Assembly: GCA_026417675.1 (NCBI GenBank)
Contig: JAOACV010000165.1
Coordinates: 1 to 6,352 of the forward strand
DNA length: 6,352 nucleotides
Origin: Verrucomicrobiia bacterium
GTDB lineage: Bacteria; Verrucomicrobiota; Verrucomicrobiia; CAIQCK01
Direction: 5' to 3'
Positions 1 through 6,059 of the stretch are shown piece after piece (position 1 is the first letter of the stretch; the number at the start of each line of letters is the position of its first letter). The notes below the pieces were generated by a model that saw only the letters and a program-made list of their open reading frames with translations, was not told where the DNA came from and made no database searches. A program made the position numbers and the translations under genes.

Positions 1-1563
1 GCGCAGAAACACACGGGCTACATGGCGCCCGACCAGCGGCGGGTGCTGGCTTGCGGGCATTATCCCGGCGGGCCGATGTCCATGAACTGGTTCGGCTTCT
101 ACGGCGGGGGCAAGGCGCTGGGTTTGCTCTCGCACGACCCGACGTTCCAGACCACCGGCCTGAACATCGCCCGCGACACGCGCACGACGATGTTGTCGGC
201 GGGCTTCGTGCGATATCCATTCCTGAAAGGCGGCGCGTGGCGCTCGCCGCGCTCGCTAGTGCGGCTGCATCGCGGCGACTGGCACGACGACGCGCGGGTG
301 TATCGGCGCTGGGCCGACGCGACGTGGTGGAGCCAGTCGCCACGGCCAAAGTGGGTGGATCGGATGCACGGCTGGCAGCGCATCATCATGAAGCACCAGT
401 ATGGCGAGGTGTTCTACCGCTACGGCGACCTGGTGGATGTGTTCGAGGGCGGCAAGCCCTACGGCATCACCACGCTGCTGGTCTTCGGGTGGTTCAAGGG
501 CGGACACGACAACGGGTATCCGAGCTACGAGGCCGACGACGCGCTCGGCGGCGAGGCGGCGTTGCGCAGGGCCATCGCGGAAATCCAGCGGCGCGGCGGG
601 CGCGTGATCCTCTACGCCAACGGCCACTTGATTGACGTGGACACCGACTACTACCGCAAGCTGGGCGGGCGCATCTGCCTGAAAACCTCGCAGGGCAGCG
701 AGTATCGCGAGGCTTACAAGTTCTCCGGCGACGGCACCTATCTGCGCAACTTCGGGGCGCGCAGCTTCGTGGCAGGGTGTCAATCCACGCCCGAGTGGCG
801 GCAGCGACTGATCGAAATCGGCCGCTACATGGCCGGCCTCGGCCCGGACGGTTTGTTTTACGACCAGATGGGCGGCGTCATGCCGTATCTCTGCTTTGAC
901 CCGTCGCATCCGCACGCCGGGCCGGCGCTGGCGCAAGGCCCCGGCAAAGACGCCAACCTCGCTGCGATGCGGAAGGCTCTCATCGAAGGCCACCCGGAGC
1001 GCGCGTTTGGCACGGAGCACGTCACCGACTGTCTGGACCGCCATGTGGATTTTGTGCACACGGCCACCTTCGGCATGTCGCCTGCGGCGGAGGCGGCGCC
1101 GGAAGTGTTTCGCTACACGTTCCCGGAGATCCTCTGCAGCAGCCGCGAAATCCGCGACGAGACCGACCACGTGCGGCGGATGAACTGGGCGTTTGTGAAT
1201 GGTGGGGGGTTCGACGTGGAGATTTGGCGTTGGCGCGGCGACTTGCGTCACGCGCCCGCCTATGGCGCTTACATGGCGAAGCTCAACGCGCTGCGCGACC
1301 GCTGGCCCGACCTGCTCATGACCGGCCGGTTTGTGGACGAAGAGTTCTTCGAGACCAACGGGCAGGCGTTTCTTGCGAAAGGCTACACCGCCGGCCAGCG
1401 CGCCGCGATCGTCGTGTGGAACATTACCTCGCACGAGCATCGCTTCATGCCAAAGCTGAAACCCGTGCGCCGGTTTGTGGAAGGCGCGACGGTGGCCGGG
1501 CCGTTCCGCCCCGGCGACCTGCTGCCGGCGCACTCGGTGGGCGTGTTGGTGTATGATAGGTAG
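1..1563 (+). CDS. Probable glycoside hydrolase, DUF6259-like (5' end missing)
   Basis: The frame is open from base 1 and the first Met in the window (base 22) has no clear ribosome binding site, so the start is probably upstream; residue numbers below count from that Met. The layout resembles the DUF6259 family of presumed (beta/alpha)8-barrel glycosidases. The end of an N-terminal beta-sandwich is followed by the linker GDWHDDARVYRRWADATW (85-102), then a barrel with VFGWFKGGHDNGYPSYEADD (154-173), the strand RVILYANGHLID (194-205), GPDGLFYDQMGG (274-285) and FGTEHVTDCLDRHVDF (329-344). A small beta domain follows to the TAG stop. By analogy with retaining barrel hydrolases, Asp281 and Glu332 are candidate catalytic acids; this is inference. 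No signal peptide can be judged because the N-terminus is absent. The substrate is unknown; degradation of a plant, algal or host polysaccharide is plausible. The family name is from memory of its motifs, not a search. Confidence 0.7.
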   Translation, partial: AQKHTGYMAPDQRRVLACGHYPGGPMSMNWFGFYGGGKALGLLSHDPTFQTTGLNIARDTRTTMLSAGFVRYPFLKGGAWRSPRSLVRLHRGDWHDDARVYRRWADATWWSQSPRPKWVDRMHGWQRIIMKHQYGEVFYRYGDLVDVFEGGKPYGITTLLVFGWFKGGHDNGYPSYEADDALGGEAALRRAIAEIQRRGGRVILYANGHLIDVDTDYYRKLGGRICLKTSQGSEYREAYKFSGDGTYLRNFGARSFVAGCQSTPEWRQRLIEIGRYMAGLGPDGLFYDQMGGVMPYLCFDPSHPHAGPALAQGPGKDANLAAMRKALIEGHPERAFGTEHVTDCLDRHVDFVHTATFGMSPAAEAAPEVFRYTFPEILCSSREIRDETDHVRRMNWAFVNGGGFDVEIWRWRGDLRHAPAYGAYMAKLNALRDRWPDLLMTGRFVDEEFFETNGQAFLAKGYTAGQRAAIVVWNITSHEHRFMPKLKPVRRFVEGATVAGPFRPGDLLPAHSVGVLVYDR

Positions 1564-1606
1564 AAAGACGCTTCAAGCGATGCGCTGTAGGATGAACGAC
1601 TCGCTT

Positions 1607-2944
1607 TCAGTCCGCTAGGGCGGTTGCCGCGGTTGCTGGACAACGGGCGGAAGGCTCGGGCAGCAACAGAGCAATGACCGCGGCGGGGATGAAGAGGACA
1701 CCGGCGTAGAGCAGCGCGTGGCGAAAGTCGCCGACCTGCGAGAAGAGGCCGAAAAAAACCGTGCCGAACGCGGCGGCGATGCGGCCGATGTTGTAACAGA
1801 AACCGGCGCCCGTAGTGCGCAAGAGTGTGGGGAAGAGCGGCGGCAGGAACATGGTGAAGATGCCGAAGACGCCGGAACAGAAGCCAACCGCGGGAAACCA
1901 GAACCAGAACAGCGCGTCCGCGGTGCGCGGCTTGGCAAATGTGAGCGCCATCGCCGAAAAAAATGCGGCGCACATGACCGCTACGGACCAGCGGTAGCCG
2001 AGCCAGCGGGCGAGCGCCCCGGCGGCGAAGTTGCCGACGATCGAGACGCTGATGACAAGAAAGACGGCGTTGGCGACGATCTTCTCACGCTGCGGCACGG
2101 TCCACGAGGCCAGTTCCGGAAGGTTGCGCAGGTGTTGGGCCTGCCAGAACATGAACGCCCACCACGCGGTCAGCGACAGCGCGCAGACAGCGACGACCTT
2201 CAACGTGACCGGCAGCACCTCGCCGCGGAAGAGTTCGCGCACGCCGGGTTCGCGGCGCGCGGCGCGGGTCTTGGCGTCGCGCCATTCCTCCGGCTCGGGC
2301 ACGTTGCGGCGAATCCAGAACACCAGCAGCGCCGGCAGCACGCCGACGAGAAACACGTAGCGCGGCGGGCAGGAGGCCATCAGGTTGACGGTCAGGCAGG
2401 CGCCGAGCACGCCGATGTTGACGCCGGTCTGGAGCACGGCGGCGATCCACGGCCGCCAGCGCGTGGGCCAGGTTTCGGAGAGCAGGCAGGAGCCGACGGC
2501 CCATTCGCCGCCGATGCCGAGCGCGGCGATGAAACGGAAGATGAGCAGTTGCCACCAGGTTTGCGCAACCGATTGCAGCCCCGTGAACAACGCATAAGTA
2601 AGAATGGTCAGGCAGAGCGCCCGGCTGCGGCCAAGCAGGTCGCCGATGCGTCCGAAGAACCCGCCGCCGAGCGCCCAGCCGATGAGGAACGCCGCCTGAA
2701 TCCAGGAACTCTTTTCCTTCACCAGCGCGTCGGCGGTGCTGTCGGCCCCGACCAGTTGCATCACGAACGGCGCGGCCACCAGCGTGTAGAGATGCATATC
2801 CAGCCCGTCAAAGAGCCAGCCCAGCCACGCGGCGATGCCGGATTTCCACTGGGTCGGGGAGAGGTCGCGCAGTCGCCGGACTTCACGGCCGGCGGCCGGC
2901 GCGGGCTGCGGGGGCGATGTCTGCTCCGGGGGACGCATCGGCAC
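1607..2944 (-). CDS. MFS transporter, sialate:H+ symporter (NanT)-like
   Basis: This 445-residue protein has about 12 membrane helices in two halves, with a polar central loop near residues 212-245. Diagnostic motifs are the first-helix FDGLDMHLYTLV (45-56), MFS motif A GRIGDLLGRSRAL (98-110), and RFIAALGIGGEWAVGSCLL (137-155) followed by SETWPTRWR. The helix 6 end, FLVGVLPALLVFWIRRNVPE (198-217), is followed by PEEW. From memory, E. coli NanT has close counterparts to these ([35 protein letters not shown]), so the sialate/metabolite:H+ symporter branch is likely. Import of a sugar acid or other small carboxylate by proton symport across the inner membrane is inferred, and the substrate is not provable here. 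The longest start is GTG at 2944, but ATG at 2938 is equally possible and neither has a clear Shine-Dalgarno sequence. The gene converges on the hydrolase, 43 bases away. Confidence 0.85.
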   Translation of the reverse strand: MPMRPPEQTSPPQPAPAAGREVRRLRDLSPTQWKSGIAAWLGWLFDGLDMHLYTLVAAPFVMQLVGADSTADALVKEKSSWIQAAFLIGWALGGGFFGRIGDLLGRSRALCLTILTYALFTGLQSVAQTWWQLLIFRFIAALGIGGEWAVGSCLLSETWPTRWRPWIAAVLQTGVNIGVLGACLTVNLMASCPPRYVFLVGVLPALLVFWIRRNVPEPEEWRDAKTRAARREPGVRELFRGEVLPVTLKVVAVCALSLTAWWAFMFWQAQHLRNLPELASWTVPQREKIVANAVFLVISVSIVGNFAAGALARWLGYRWSVAVMCAAFFSAMALTFAKPRTADALFWFWFPAVGFCSGVFGIFTMFLPPLFPTLLRTTGAGFCYNIGRIAAAFGTVFFGLFSQVGDFRHALLYAGVLFIPAAVIALLLPEPSARCPATAATALAD

Positions 2945-3015
2945 GTTTGTAGTCGCTGGTTGGCGACGTTGGCGAGAGGATTTTGCGCTCGGTGGGCGGC
3001 ATTGGCCCCGTGCCG

Positions 3016-3049
3016 TAAAATAGAATCTCGAACTTCACAAAGTCCGAGA
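3016..3049 (-). terminator. Intrinsic terminator after the outer-membrane protein gene
   Basis: Read on the minus strand, 3049 down to 3026 folds into a 10-base-pair stem (UCUCGGACUU against AAGUUCGAGA, one G-U wobble) with a UGUG loop. It is followed at once by the U-rich run UUCUAUUUUA. It lies about 74 bases past the TAA of the barrel-protein gene and before the MFS gene. The wobble becomes an A-C mismatch and there is no U-run on the plus strand, so it is polarised to minus-strand transcripts. It implies that the MFS gene is not simply cotranscribed with the barrel gene. Confidence 0.72.
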
Positions 3050-3122
3050 TGGTGAATCCGGCGCGGTCCAGGCAGCGTGCGTCTTCTGAGACCCTAGGAA
3101 ATCCAAGCCGCGTGATCGGCGG

Positions 3123-4079
3123 TTAGAAGCTGGCGCGGAAGGTGAGTTGGCCGTAGGGGGCGGGCTTGCCGCGGAGGATGATGTCCTCGGTGTGGTAGTT
3201 GTATTCGCGATAGACCATGGCGCCGCCGCCGGCGCGCAGTTCGACGCCGGGTCTGACTTCCCAAAGGATGCCGGGGCCCATGAAGACTTCGTAGAGGTCC
3301 ACCGGCGCGCGGTTGAGCCTGGGCATGCCATGCTGACAACCAAACCTGTCGGCGACCACGAACGTGCCGCTCTTGATCTCGCCGCCCAAGTAGGCGGTCA
3401 GATTCTCGTTCACCTTATACTCCAGCCGCGGCTTGGGCAGTTGGAAGTTCAGCGTCCACCGGTCGGCATATTTCCAGCGCACTCCGGCGCCGGCCATCAC
3501 GGGGTATTCGCTGCGGAGATTCACGCTCAGTCCGAGGAACCATTGCAGGTCTTTGTGCACGAGCCAGGACCCACCGATGACCAGAGGCGCGTTCAAGTCA
3601 TCCTCGTTCAGATCGGTGAAGTCGCTGTAGATGCCCGGCCGGGCCTCCACGCGCAGGATCCACTCCTCGGTCAGGTCAAAATCGGCGCCGATAACCGCGT
3701 TCACCGACTGGAGCGAATCGGGCAGCGGAACCGCGCCGCCGGGCAGGCCGTAATCGAAACGCTCCGTGGCCGCGCCGGCCCGCAGGATGGTGTTTTCGGT
3801 GAGATGGACGGAGGCAACAACCTCTGCCGCGCCGTAGTGCTCGTCCACGTGGCCCAGATTGCGCCCGGCGCGACGTGTCGAGCTTCCGGCGGCGTAGGTG
3901 TATTCGGCGTTGGTTTCCCAGGAAACGCCGGATTCCGTCGCGCCGGCCTGCGGCTTCTCCTTCTTGGCGTCATCAGCCGGCAGGCCCACAGCGCAACAGA
4001 GCAAGGCCCCTGCAAGCAGCACCGAAAGCGTTCGCGCGCCACACCGCGCCTCGATGGAAATGGGATTGCCAGCACGCAT
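3123..4079 (-). CDS. Outer-membrane beta-barrel protein, DUF6268-like
   Basis: The 318-residue product starts with a basic n-region and a hydrophobic core (TLSVLLAGALLCCAVGL, 17-33), a signal peptide probably cut near residues 35-38. The rest alternates polar and aromatic residues in strand-like blocks ending in short turns, for example WILRVEARPGIYSDF (140-154), LQWFLGLSVNLRSEYPV (178-194) and VELRAGGGAMVYREYNY (279-295). It ends in YGQLTFRASF, with the terminal Phe expected of a BAM-recognised barrel strand. The pattern suits DUF6268-type outer-membrane proteins; transport or structural function is unknown. There is no clear lipobox despite the CC in the signal region. The ATG at 4079 is chosen because it gives a complete signal peptide, but its upstream bases lack a good Shine-Dalgarno sequence. 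The gene is divergent from atpB, with 176 bases between them, and is followed by its own terminator. Confidence 0.75.
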   Translation of the reverse strand: MRAGNPISIEARCGARTLSVLLAGALLCCAVGLPADDAKKEKPQAGATESGVSWETNAEYTYAAGSSTRRAGRNLGHVDEHYGAAEVVASVHLTENTILRAGAATERFDYGLPGGAVPLPDSLQSVNAVIGADFDLTEEWILRVEARPGIYSDFTDLNEDDLNAPLVIGGSWLVHKDLQWFLGLSVNLRSEYPVMAGAGVRWKYADRWTLNFQLPKPRLEYKVNENLTAYLGGEIKSGTFVVADRFGCQHGMPRLNRAPVDLYEVFMGPGILWEVRPGVELRAGGGAMVYREYNYHTEDIILRGKPAPYGQLTFRASF

Positions 4080-4095
4080 CCTTACAATAGGAAAA

Positions 4096-4147
4096 AGCTT
4101 TGCAGGCCCGAATGCAACAAAATTTCTGGCAAAATTTCCTGCAAGCT
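4096..4147. repeat. AT-rich direct repeat inside an inverted repeat
   Basis: Two near-identical units, CAAAATTTCTG (4118-4128) and CAAAATTTCCTG (4130-4141), lie 12 bases apart, roughly one helical turn. They sit within and partly overlap an imperfect inverted repeat, AGCTTTGCAGG (4096-4106) and CCTGCAAGCT (4138-4147), which has one unpaired base. The block is much more AT-rich than its surroundings and sits 17-68 bases upstream of the barrel-gene start on the minus strand. It could be an operator, a UP-like element or a leader hairpin; the sequence alone does not decide. Confidence 0.45.
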
Positions 4148-4200
4148 CGGACGGAAAGCGGCGCGCGCCGAAAACACCGCCGGCTTGTCAAACAAACGAC

Positions 4201-4229
4201 TTGCGAGCGGTGGGTTCGGTGCCTATAGT
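4201..4229 (+). promoter_or_regulatory. Sigma70-type promoter for the atp operon
   Basis: TTGCGA (4201-4206, four of six matches to TTGACA) and TATAGT (4224-4229, five of six to TATAAT) are separated by exactly 17 bases. A start site about 7 bases past the -10 box would leave a leader of about 20 bases before the atpB ATG at 4256. It is the best promoter-like pair in the divergent gap. Weak GGACGG-like purines (4246-4251) precede the atpB start. Confidence 0.6.
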
Positions 4230-4255
4230 CCCGCCCTCGTTTTCTGGACGGTTGC

Positions 4256-5062
4256 ATGGCAACAGAGCACTCCATTCCAACTTTTGCGGAGCCGTTGTTT
4301 AATCTCGGCCCACTGCCGGTCACCAACTCGATGGTGGTGACCTGGGCGGTGGCGCTCGGGTTGGTGGCGGTGGTGCGGATCGGCACGCGGCGGCTGCAAC
4401 TGGTGCCGAGCGGACTGCAGAACTTCCTGGAGTTCGTCGTCGAGTCCGTCTATGGGATGCTGGAAAGCATCATCGGGCCGCAATTCGTGCGGCGCACGTT
4501 CCCGTTTTTGGCCACTCTTTTCATCTTCATTCTGGCCTGCAACTGGACGGGGTTGATTCCCGGCTTCGGCACCATCGGCTGGGGCGAGACTGGAGAACAC
4601 GGATTCAGGGTTTTGAAGCCTCTGTTGCGGCCTACCAACGCGGACCTGAACATGACACTGGCGATGGCGCTGACGTTCACGGTGCTGTGGGTCTTCTGGT
4701 ATTACCAAGCGCACGGAGCGGCGGGGGCGCTCAAACACCTCTTCGCGCCCAAGGGCGGCATGCGCGGCTTCATTCTCGTGGTGTTGGTGCCGGTCTTTAT
4801 CTTCGTTGGGTTGTTGGAATTGATCTCGGTGTTCTTCGTGCGCCCGCTGGGATTGACCGTTCGTCTCTACGGCAACATTTTCGCCGGGGACAACATCCTG
4901 GAGGCGATGAACCACATCCTGCCGTTCCCGCTGGATGTGTTGACGTTGCTGCCGTTCTATTTTCTGGAGCTGTTGGTAGGCGTTGTGCAGGCGCTGGTAT
5001 TCATGCTGTTGTGCGCTTCTTTCACAACCGCCGCCATCATGCACGAAGAAGAGGGCCACTGA
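4256..5062 (+). CDS. atpB: ATP synthase Fo subunit a
   Basis: Subunit a forms the two proton half-channels next to the c ring in the inner membrane. The 268-residue protein has the expected helices, with NWTGLIPGFGT (96-106) at the conserved loop after an early helix and the signature PLGLTVRLYGNIFAGDNIL (197-215). Arg203 matches the essential E. coli Arg210, and Gln245 in GVVQALVFMLL matches Gln252. At the positions of E. coli Glu219 and His245 this protein has Asp212 and Glu238, an acidic arrangement seen in many non-enteric bacteria. A soluble loop (about 103-130) sits between helices. It is the first gene of the atpBEFH run, and no atpI or atpZ lies between it and the promoter. ATG at 4256 is the only start that fits the promoter spacing. 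The identity is secure. Confidence 0.97.
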   Translation: MATEHSIPTFAEPLFNLGPLPVTNSMVVTWAVALGLVAVVRIGTRRLQLVPSGLQNFLEFVVESVYGMLESIIGPQFVRRTFPFLATLFIFILACNWTGLIPGFGTIGWGETGEHGFRVLKPLLRPTNADLNMTLAMALTFTVLWVFWYYQAHGAAGALKHLFAPKGGMRGFILVVLVPVFIFVGLLELISVFFVRPLGLTVRLYGNIFAGDNILEAMNHILPFPLDVLTLLPFYFLELLVGVVQALVFMLLCASFTTAAIMHEEEGH

Positions 5063-5097
5063 CGCGTCCTCGGCGAGATGTTCGCGGAGGCGGCGTC
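5061..5097 (+). promoter_or_regulatory. Intercistronic hairpin between atpB and atpE
   Basis: Starting inside the atpB stop codon, the RNA can pair GACGC (5061-5065) with GCGTC (5093-5097), CCTC (5068-5071) with GAGG (5087-5090), and GCG (5073-5075) with CGC (5083-5085). That is 12 Watson-Crick pairs with a two-base and a one-base internal mismatch and the 7-base loop AGATGTT. No U-run follows, so it is not an intrinsic terminator. A second, weaker stem, CGGTC (5101-5105) with GACCG (5118-5122), follows, and then an A-rich leader. A role in RNA stability or processing that raises c-subunit output is inferred. Confidence 0.45.
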
Positions 5098-5151
5098 GGC
5101 CGGTCCGTTCGGATAGCGACCGCGAGAGCAAGTAACAACTGTCAGTTAAGA

Positions 5152-5156
5152 AAGGA
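5152..5156 (+). promoter_or_regulatory. Strong ribosome binding site of atpE
   Basis: AAGGA lies in an A-rich, probably unstructured leader, 5 bases before the first ATG (5162) and 8 bases before the second (5165). It is the clearest Shine-Dalgarno sequence in the window and both adjacent ATGs could use it. Confidence 0.7.
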
Positions 5157-5161
5157 AACGT

Positions 5162-5407
5162 ATGATGAGTGAGCTGATTCTCTTGGCACAGGAGGCTGCG
5201 CCGGTGTTGTATAACTCGAAATTTGCGATTGCGATTGCGGGCTTCGGCGCCGCCATCGGCGTCGGCATGGTCGGTTGGAGCGCCGCCAACGCGATCGGCC
5301 GCAATCCGGGCGCGTTCGGCAAGATCCTGGTCATGGGCATTCTGGGCATGGCGTTCGCCGAGGCCATCGCGTTCTACGCGGCGTTCCTGCCGCCGGGCGC
5401 GAAGTAA
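5162..5407 (+). CDS. atpE: ATP synthase Fo subunit c
   Basis: Subunit c is the hairpin proteolipid that assembles into the rotating ring. The 81-residue protein has helix 1 with a glycine-rich packing face (AGFGAAIGVGMVG, 26-38), the polar loop with Arg47-Asn48-Pro49 (GRNPGAFG) that contacts gamma and epsilon, and helix 2 with the proton carrier Glu67 in GMAFAEAIAFYAAF (62-75). Sodium-type rings need Gln or Glu in helix 1 and Ser-Thr just after the key Glu; here Val34 and Ala68-Ile69 occupy those places, so protons are the likely ion. The start is ATG 5162 or ATG 5165; both are in frame behind the same Shine-Dalgarno sequence and differ by one residue. It lies 99 bases after atpB and 84 bases before atpF. 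Confidence 0.97.
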   Translation: MMSELILLAQEAAPVLYNSKFAIAIAGFGAAIGVGMVGWSAANAIGRNPGAFGKILVMGILGMAFAEAIAFYAAFLPPGAK

Positions 5408-5462
5408 GCACCTGACATTTCGCCGGACGGGCTTCGCCGGGGAACGATCCGGACGGCCTGCC

Positions 5463-5485
5463 GGCGTGCTGCGCACGTTCGGAAG
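5463..5485 (+). promoter_or_regulatory. Hairpin and ribosome binding site before atpF
   Basis: CGTGC (5465-5469) pairs with GCACG (5473-5477) around the loop TGC, with two possible G-U pairs extending the stem to 5463-5479. The Shine-Dalgarno GGAAG (5481-5485) begins one base later and lies 6 bases before the atpF ATG. The stem could modestly restrain atpF translation relative to atpE; that effect is inferred. Confidence 0.35.
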
Positions 5486-5491
5486 TCCATC

Positions 5492-6025
5492 ATGATCTTT
5501 ATTGCATTGGCAGCCGAAACCCATGCGCCGGGCTTCTTCGAGCAGTTCGGCGTGGACTGGCCGCATTTCCTCGCCCAACTGATCACATTCCTGATCGTGC
5601 TGTGGGTCTTGAAGAAGTTCGCCTACCGTCCGCTGCTGGACTTGCTGAAGGAGCGCGAGGACCGCATCGCCGAGGCGCTTCAGAAGGCCGAGCAGATCGA
5701 GAAAGACCGGGCGAAGGCGGAGGAGACGCGCAAGAAAATCCTCGCCGACGCGCAGGCGGAGGCGCAGCGGATCATTGACGAGGCGCGCCAGGTCGCTCAG
5801 CGCGAAGGCGACAAGCAGTTGCAGGAAGCCGTCGCGCAGGCCGAGCAGCTCGTCGCGAAGGCGCGCGAGGCGACCGAGCTGGATCGTGAACGGATGATGA
5901 CCGAACTGAAGCGCGAGATTGGACGCTTGGTCGTCGAAACCACCGCCAAGGTCACCGGCAAAATCCTTACGCCGCAGGACCAGCAGCGGCTCGCGGAGGA
6001 GACGGCGCGCGAACTGGCCGCGTAG
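5492..6025 (+). CDS. atpF: ATP synthase Fo subunit b
   Basis: Subunit b is the peripheral stalk that holds the F1 head still. The 177-residue protein begins with a short N-terminal stretch and FGVDWPHFLAQLITFLIVLW (19-38), the single membrane helix, followed by the conserved KKFAYRPLLDLLKEREDRIA (41-60). Residues about 55-135 form a long charged, Ala-rich coiled coil with few helix breakers, as needed for the stalk. The C-terminal EIGRLVVETTAKVTGKIL (142-159) matches the region that binds delta. The length is slightly above the E. coli b subunit (156), normal for the family. Only one b gene is seen here, so a homodimeric stalk is likely unless a b' gene lies elsewhere. ATG 5492 is preceded by GGAAG at good spacing; the stop is TAG. 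Confidence 0.96.
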   Translation: MIFIALAAETHAPGFFEQFGVDWPHFLAQLITFLIVLWVLKKFAYRPLLDLLKEREDRIAEALQKAEQIEKDRAKAEETRKKILADAQAEAQRIIDEARQVAQREGDKQLQEAVAQAEQLVAKAREATELDRERMMTELKREIGRLVVETTAKVTGKILTPQDQQRLAEETARELAA

Positions 6026-6059
6026 CCCTCCCGGCTCACCCGTCATTCGTCACGCTGCG

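Noticed and set aside
256..1533. A 425-codon minus-strand frame inside the hydrolase
   Set aside because: It is rich in Arg, His, Val and Ala without motifs, and the plus frame shows clear glycosidase-like blocks.
1564..1606. A possible terminator in the convergent gap (CGCT-TGA-AGCG followed by UCUUUCU on the minus strand)
   Set aside because: The stem has only four pairs and the tail is mixed, which is too weak to annotate as a terminator.
1718..3055. A 445-codon plus-strand frame opposite the MFS gene
   Set aside because: The product is low-complexity, rich in Glu, Arg, Gly and Ala, and mirrors the transporter's codons. The minus-strand frame gives a convincing 12-helix MFS protein.
3035..3343. 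A minus-strand open frame running past the 3' end of the barrel gene, considered as a gene remnant
   Set aside because: It overlaps the barrel gene in another frame, has no recognisable domain, and its end lies within the terminator stem.
3147..4340. A 397-codon plus-strand frame across the barrel gene and the divergent gap
   Set aside because: It runs antisense to a protein with a signal peptide and barrel C-terminus, and overlaps the atp promoter and the start of atpB.
5137..5147. The palindrome AACTGTCAGTT in the atpE leader
   Set aside because: As an RNA stem it gives only four pairs with a three-base loop, and as an operator it is too short to support on its own.
5408..5491. Repeated CCGGACGG (5423-5430 and 5449-5456) and several CGCCGG/CCGGCG pairings between atpE and atpF
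   Set aside because: Short GC-only repeats are common by chance at this base composition. Only the stem next to the atpF ribosome binding site was kept, at low confidence.
4223..6046. A 607-codon open frame on the minus strand opposite the atp genes
   Set aside because: It is antisense to four securely identified ATP synthase genes. Its product is full of Arg, Gln, His and Leu with no recognisable domain, as expected from the complement of GC-rich coding DNA.
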